From Oceanospirillaceae bacterium (GTDB lineage Bacteria; Pseudomonadota; Gammaproteobacteria; Pseudomonadales; Oceanobacteraceae): DNA of 37,509 bases. Shown here piece by piece: positions 35,001 to 37,509 of the stretch (positions are counted from its first letter, which is position 1; the number at the start of each line of letters is the position of its first letter). The stretch lies in the NCBI GenBank assembly GCA_002723385.1, contig PBNY01000098.1:1-37509 (forward strand), given 5' to 3'. A program made the position numbers and the translations under genes. A model generated the notes under the pieces. The model worked only from the letters and a program-made list of their open reading frames with translations. It searched no databases and had not been told where the DNA came from.

Positions 35001-35119
35001 TCTCTCATTACACCGAGTGCGTCTGCGGCGGTGCTGTTGACGTCAACGCACGTCGCAGGGGAGGTCATGATGTCTTTCAGCAGCAGGGAATCCATAGGGC
35101 GATGCTCAATACCAATCAT
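29060..35119 (-). CDS. Giant CBS/multi-PAS/GGDEF/EAL cyclic-di-GMP protein
   Basis: The 2019-residue protein begins with four CBS motifs (about 9-265; two Bateman pairs, KDIMTSPATCVDVN to GLITRHDIVKQL) and a coiled coil (about 265-300). About ten PAS-type repeats follow (300-1585) before a diguanylate cyclase domain and a phosphodiesterase domain. The GGDEF motif is SGDEF at 1670-1674 with inhibitory site RCED at 1661-1664, so cyclase activity is plausible. The EAL motif is EVLLR from Glu1798, with DDFGTGHSS and VIAEGVEE retained, so hydrolysis is also plausible. One PAS carries an unusual Cys cluster (857, 860, 864, 868), and another CPVC at 1402-1405. No membrane segment is evident, so sensing is cytosolic, with adenylates (CBS) and cofactors as possible inputs. 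The start (35119 or 35095) lacks a strong binding site. Confidence 0.9.
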   Translation of the reverse strand: MIGIEHRPMDSLLLKDIMTSPATCVDVNSTAADALGVMREKRISAVVITDRVDHAVGIVTERDAVLMAFRDQNPATTPVSHIMGKPPLSARPDMDYQDGYRLLARHGFRHLLVTDESDRLLGITTEGDFLNHLGNEFLVRFKDVGSLMTRGVLTMGPEDSTHDALELMTSKNISCVVVAEDNHPIGVFTERDLVKRYDAEVSLNQLVLREVMVQPVTCVHADQTLPDAMALMASKGIRRLLVTDNNEQIVGLITRHDIVKQLYDRQVQQLRAMLEEREQQLLETRKELQREKQFRAVMERLKTSQQVAHIGSWELDLTTHSLWWSDETFAIFDLQPEMGQPSYEQALEWLHPEDRQGFDEAYRLSLTCQTSMEHVFRLQTRRHHTRYVRVHFQTWLGDNSRPNRSVGTIQDITEHQLQRQQNDRTSALLNAVVHGSSDSIFIKDRQGRYLIGNQGMADLLQMPISDILGKDDYALFPREVADQLTCADQRLIQEERFETFEEEVLLNGEPTPFLTTKGPVMVNDEVLGTFGIARDLRMVKEAEHERQQHHERLKAIFDTTTQLIGLLQPDGSVIDVNKTALAYFKLDPDHYRGLKFNEYPLWANNSEFQFHIRQAFEQANNGNKVCYKTALEHGDETDIIDFSLSPVINDSGDVCLLVAEGHIITAEVRARHKLAESEERYRSFVTHTKETVFSIEPDTPIDITLPLETQVSQLLQARLVTANEVMAQRYGYRDAEAMQGLTVEQLHIQSGCTDERFLQEWIERNYVFSEYTTRSEDQNGISSWYSNDLTAVIESGLLIRLWGTQTNISDRIMAENARNESEQLKRGILNSINAEIAVVNRNGNIITTNERWKNFHCAQCEDSCRIVCDHDGDQNYLDILKASGKHPKSTSYQAWQGIQQVLDQEADHFSLEYPCECDDAHRWFHMNVTPLPNAMVAITNVNITDRKFSELALQESEAHLQLALDAGGAGIWVWDVEHNKVFFDDRFARFFRIQSTEPVQIETIYQGIHHEDRQQARQDIEEALSHGKGYASEYRVVSEGRVRWISARGRIESGSPHDTSLRFSGVVLDITDRKRAEQALRSERDLQAQYLRTMQTLILVLDRDCRVVMANRATCELLGYSQSELMGRNWFETCLSGQDDVQQVLDVFRQIAGGNTQDYEYFENTITDRFGNSHLIAWNNAILHDAHGRPDGVLSSGQNITRQRQTENELRKNEQTLRTIFDQAGVGVALIDSATGNFLRVNHKYCAMLGYDRAELETCKSTWDLTHSCDVVNDKKQIRRLLAGDVSQYSLEKRYIHRNGSVVWVNLTATAVWETDEDPKQHITVVQDITARKKSEQQLLQAHRDWVQAMDQFDDAFYLIDMNRNLLRANAAFYRIINKTPDDCIGMPIEQLVHPHGEIVPCPVCQAQIHRQETTIVFEADDPNNPTDHPLEISVKLVRDQQDNPTAMLVAVRDLSRTREIRERLRLAGIVFDNTNEGIMVTDANSVVLEINQAFTDILGYERSEIIGQTPAILNSGRHDAAFYEQMWESLAATGQWRGEIWNRRKDGSILPEWQTITRVDDEHGHLAQYVAVFSDISQIKQSQEKLAHLAHHDPLTDLPNRLLLNERLERAISRAKRHNSHFTVMFLDIDNFKHINDSLGHPVGDQLLQSLATKLSSVVRCEDTVARVSGDEFVVILDQVANSDDAAQVARKLIDLAAQPSQLGDHKIAVTTSLGICIYPTDGSTPAELLRNADAAMYKAKEDGRDTFSFYDRNMTQEAFDRVMLENDLRQAIARNELFLVYQPQVNLNTGQCVGAEVLLRWHHSKLGFISPARFIPIAEDSGLIHEIGEWVLRTACKQGLQWLQQGLNIGRLAVNIAGPQLQRGNLVERVKTVLNDTGFPPEHLELEVTEGFIMKQADRAIDYLNELRAMDIDLAIDDFGTGHSSLSYLTQLPVHKLKIDQSFVRDVIENEQKQTIVNTVIVMGQSLGLTVIAEGVEEPEQAELLRQRRCHEAQGYLFSKPLSTDDAEAYFRNRLDE

Positions 35120-35907
35120 CAGAAGAAAAATCTGGAAATAAAACGGTGCGACTGTGCTGTACGTCCGTATTTGAACAGGTATAGCTGATATTTTTGTTGT
35201 TAAATATGGCTAATTGCGCCAGCACAGTACAACCGGGTTATTCTAGGCGAGTAATGAAGAATACCCGCCGGAACATTACAAAAAGTCACAAATATTATTC
35301 TGCTTTAAAAGCAAAGCAATTTATTCCTATTTCATATTGCCAGTAACCGCAGGTTTGTTGATCTGAATTGATTTCAGAGAGGCGAATCTGTGCATGAGAA
35401 GACCAAAAATCCCTGATGGATGCTGTGGTCGTGGCCGGGTGAGCATACCCGCGCAGCAGCACTGCTCCGCTACAAGGCGGGTCAGACGCTGGTGAACGCA
35501 AGATGCCAGCGTACTGCCTCGGTCACCCAACGATTTGAGAAATTTTGTACCAAAAATGCGCTGAACCTTCCTGTTCCAGAAGTGAATGAGTTGTATTCAA
35601 AGTCCTTCTGGATCGCGTCAGTTTAACAGACTGGATATTCGTATTCCTTGGTTGATCAATATCTGAAATATGCCGGTGGAATATCAGAATATATATCCGG
35701 GATAAACCCGTTTTATTAACCGGCAGTTATTTATATGGAAGCGATTATTACATGAGATGAATCGTATTCTCTTTTATGGCATCCGGTGCCGGGTTGCGAC
35801 CGTCAAGTCACTCGTTGATCAAATGCTCACTCAAGGTATGCTGGCAGCCAAAATCAGCTGATGCTGATACCTCAGTCATGAATCGGAACCGGAATGGAGG
35901 AGACAGG
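35120..35907. other. 788-bp gene-free stretch between divergent genes, with a GC-rich island
   Basis: Most of this stretch is AT-rich with short non-convincing frames. A sharply GC-richer segment of about 130 bp lies at about 35405-35535, containing hairpin-forming pieces such as GCCGGGT with ACCCGC. It has no ribosome binding site and no clean start. Its coding frames on both strands look like artefacts. Promoters for the giant gene (leftward) and the lipoprotein hydrolase (rightward) should lie near the ends; none is clear. The nature of the island is unknown. Confidence 0.45.
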
Positions 35908-37362
35908 ATGAAACACTGGTTGTTGCTGTGTTGCGTGGGATTAGCCTTGCTGGGATGCAGTGAACAGGAACCCTGGATGTCTCCCAGTGCCCAACCGGCT
36001 CTGGTTCCAGGGCAATCCATGTCAGCAAAAATGCCGTTTGCAGATTACGTCACCCAGAGTGAGTTACGACTATTAGCGGCGATGGAAGGCATGGCAATCA
36101 GCGGTCAGCACGTCGGTTTTATCGGTGGCTACACCGCACAAGAGGCGGCTGCCATGCGAGCACCGTTTGAATGGCGCGGCGATCAAACGGCGTGTTTCCC
36201 GACGGAACAATCCGCCGTCGACACAACGATGTCGGGTGACGCACATCAGGCAGGAGAGCCTGATCCAACAGCAGCAACCGACCCTGCCATCGCTCCTGCC
36301 ACAATGGGCGCAGGTAAAGGCTTTCTGTTGATTCACGGCCTCACCGATTCCCCGTACAGCCTGCGTGCCACGGCCGAATCCCTGCGAGAAACTTATCCCT
36401 GTTCCTTGATTCGCGCAGTATTGCTACCCGGCCACGGTACCTGGCCCGGTGACTCGCTGACCATGAGTCATCAGGACTGGCGCACCATCGTTGACTACGG
36501 CGTCAACAGCTTCCAACACGAAGACGCAGTCACCAGCCTTTATATGGTCGGCTTTTCCACTGGCACGTCACTGACGGTGGACTATCTCAGTCGCCACCCG
36601 GTACCTGCAGAGCAACCCCGCGACGACAAAATCCACGGCGCGGTGATGATGGCCGCCGCGGTAAAAGCCAACAGCTCAATCGCATTTCTGGCCCCCTGGG
36701 TACGCCACGTCACCACCTGGATGAGCCACCATAAAGAACAAGACGCCATTCGTTACGAATCCTTCTCCTACCACGCCGCTGCCGAGTTCTATTTGCTGAC
36801 AGAAGACATGGTGCAACCCGCCAACGCCCTGACCGTACCCGTGATGATGGTCGTACCCGCCGATGACACCACCGTCGATACCCAAGCCGCACGAGAATTC
36901 TTCTGTTACGCCAACCAAAATGGCGAACCCGTCGAGCGCAAACTGCTGCTCTGGTATGCCTCCATCGACGAGCAAATCAATCAGGAAATCTCAGCCAATC
37001 CGGCGTTGAACTGCGACAACATCGTCGAAGTCTCACCGCTGGCCATGGAAGCTTCCTACCAGACCCTGAACCAATCTCACCTGGGCGTATTAACTCCCCC
37101 CACCGACAGCCACTACGGCCTTAACGGCAAATACCGCCACTGCAAATACTACGAAACCAACGGCACAGAAGCCGATTTCCAGGCCTGCCAAACCGACAAT
37201 CAAAACTCCGTATTTGGCGAAAACTACAGCCTGGTGGAAGAACAGGGCAAACTCAACGGACGCTACCTGCGCCGAGGCACCTTTAACCCGGAATACGACG
37301 CCATGATCGAAAAAGTCGTGTGTTTTGTGGATGAAGAATGCGAGCTGGAGACGGTGCTTTAA
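35908..37362 (+). CDS. Lipoprotein alpha/beta hydrolase (esterase/lipase-like)
   Basis: The 484-residue protein starts at ATG 35908 with a strong GGAGGAGACAGG; a longer frame from 35776 has no such site and would hide the signal. MKHWLLLCCVGLALLGC is a type II signal with lipobox LLGC and lipidated Cys17. The alpha/beta hydrolase features are HGLTDSPYS (oxyanion loop), the GFSTG nucleophile elbow with Ser217, an acidic VPADDTTVD segment and a His in QSHLGVLTP, giving a probable Ser-Asp-His triad. A Pro/Ala/Thr-rich linker (about residues 100-132) precedes the fold. Several further Cys could form disulfides, as expected outside the cytoplasm. It should be anchored in a membrane facing the periplasm or surface. 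Substrate is unknown. Confidence 0.88.
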   Translation: MKHWLLLCCVGLALLGCSEQEPWMSPSAQPALVPGQSMSAKMPFADYVTQSELRLLAAMEGMAISGQHVGFIGGYTAQEAAAMRAPFEWRGDQTACFPTEQSAVDTTMSGDAHQAGEPDPTAATDPAIAPATMGAGKGFLLIHGLTDSPYSLRATAESLRETYPCSLIRAVLLPGHGTWPGDSLTMSHQDWRTIVDYGVNSFQHEDAVTSLYMVGFSTGTSLTVDYLSRHPVPAEQPRDDKIHGAVMMAAAVKANSSIAFLAPWVRHVTTWMSHHKEQDAIRYESFSYHAAAEFYLLTEDMVQPANALTVPVMMVVPADDTTVDTQAAREFFCYANQNGEPVERKLLLWYASIDEQINQEISANPALNCDNIVEVSPLAMEASYQTLNQSHLGVLTPPTDSHYGLNGKYRHCKYYETNGTEADFQACQTDNQNSVFGENYSLVEEQGKLNGRYLRRGTFNPEYDAMIEKVVCFVDEECELETVL

Positions 37363-37392
37363 TTGGCTGGATCAAATGTGCTGCTCACCCTT

Positions 37393-37408
37393 CTCGTTCC
37401 CACGCTCC
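37393..37408. repeat. Half copy of the REP-like element
   Basis: CTCGTTCCCACGCTCC matches the left arm and loop of the palindrome at 13981-13996 with one difference, then the sequence diverges and the right arm is missing. Such truncation is typical of old REP-like copies or an insertion boundary. Confidence 0.5.
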
Positions 37409-37417
37409 CGAGGCTGT

Positions 37418-37454
37418 GAAAGTATTCGATGGTATTCTGCCTTCGAATACTTTC
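37418..37454. repeat. 12-bp perfect inverted repeat
   Basis: GAAAGTATTCGA (37418-37429) and TCGAATACTTTC (37443-37454) are perfect inverted repeats around 13 nt. It lies 55 bp after the hydrolase stop and just before a possible gene start at 37471. No long T-run follows, so it may be an operator, a weak terminator or a mobile-element end. Confidence 0.5.
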
Positions 37455-37470
37455 CGTTGAAGGTTCTTCG

Positions 37471-37509
37471 ATGACCCGCCGTTACCAGAGAAAACACAGT
37501 CGAGAACAA
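37471..37509 (+). CDS. Possible start of a gene cut by the window end
   Basis: ATG 37471 opens a frame (MTRRYQRKHSREQ) that is still open at the window edge. GAAGG lies about 7 nt upstream. Thirteen residues are too few to assign a family; the basic composition and the nearby inverted repeat and REP half copy would fit a DNA-binding or mobile-element protein, but that is a guess. Confidence 0.3.
   Translation, partial: MTRRYQRKHSREQ

Noticed and set aside
35327-35530. Minus-strand small ORFs (67-68 codons) in the GC-rich island
   Set aside because: No ribosome binding site, two overlapping frames equally open, and a composition (Cys, Arg, Pro runs) typical of non-coding GC-rich DNA.
1-37509. 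CRISPR arrays, tRNA or rRNA genes, integrases, complete insertion sequences
   Set aside because: I looked for regularly spaced direct repeats, T-loop-like GGTTCGA motifs, and transposase or integrase motifs and found none that held up; short tRNA-like matches by eye could still be missed.

Overview
The window looks like chromosome of a marine gammaproteobacterium, most like the Oceanospirillales/Alteromonadales. This is inferred from the RF2-lysyl-tRNA synthetase gene order, the E. coli-type prfB frameshift site, a DctBD-controlled TRAP transporter and a REP-like hairpin; no rRNA or tRNA gene is present to fix the taxon. No phage, plasmid, CRISPR or complete insertion sequence was seen.

Layout. 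(1) 1-731: the 3' end of an unidentified gene and a pterin-4a-carbinolamine dehydratase. (2) 738-8914: a sigma54-controlled TRAP uptake locus. It holds a dctP-like receptor gene broken by one nonsense codon, an intact dctP, dctQ, dctM, then a DctB-type sensor kinase and a DctD-type sigma54 activator. Both receptor genes have a -24/-12 promoter, and about 117 bp upstream of each predicted start lies a nearly identical 20-bp dyad that is probably the DctD enhancer. A strong hairpin between dctP and dctQ should make receptor exceed permease. (3) 8899-12596: a YdeP-like molybdopterin oxidoreductase, a tiny lipoprotein, a SnoaL-like protein and a bacterioferritin-associated ferredoxin with a Fur-box-like sequence. 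(4) 12843-17104: prfB (RF2, with programmed +1 frameshift), lysS and, on the opposite strand, an acetyl-CoA hydrolase/transferase-family enzyme.

(5) 17601-27278 is the most interesting part. Five genes encode two versions of an ATP-grasp/alpha-E/transglutaminase-like system. The first unit has a stand-alone circularly permuted ATP-grasp, a stand-alone alpha-E protein and an 1131-aa transglutaminase-DUF2126 (putative amidoligase) fusion, and ends at a strong terminator. The second unit has an ATP-grasp-alpha-E fusion and a stand-alone transglutaminase-like protein. The families are known and predicted to make or remove peptide or isopeptide linkages, but the product and target are not established. 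The fused ATP-grasp differs from its stand-alone paralogue at positions expected to bind ATP and metal.

(6) 27342-37509: a small DUF6482-like protein, a NodB-fold deacetylase-like protein, a 2019-residue CBS/multi-PAS/GGDEF/EAL cyclic-di-GMP protein, a 788-bp gene-free stretch with a GC-rich island, a lipoprotein alpha/beta hydrolase, and at the window edge a half REP-like element, an inverted repeat and the start of another possible ORF.
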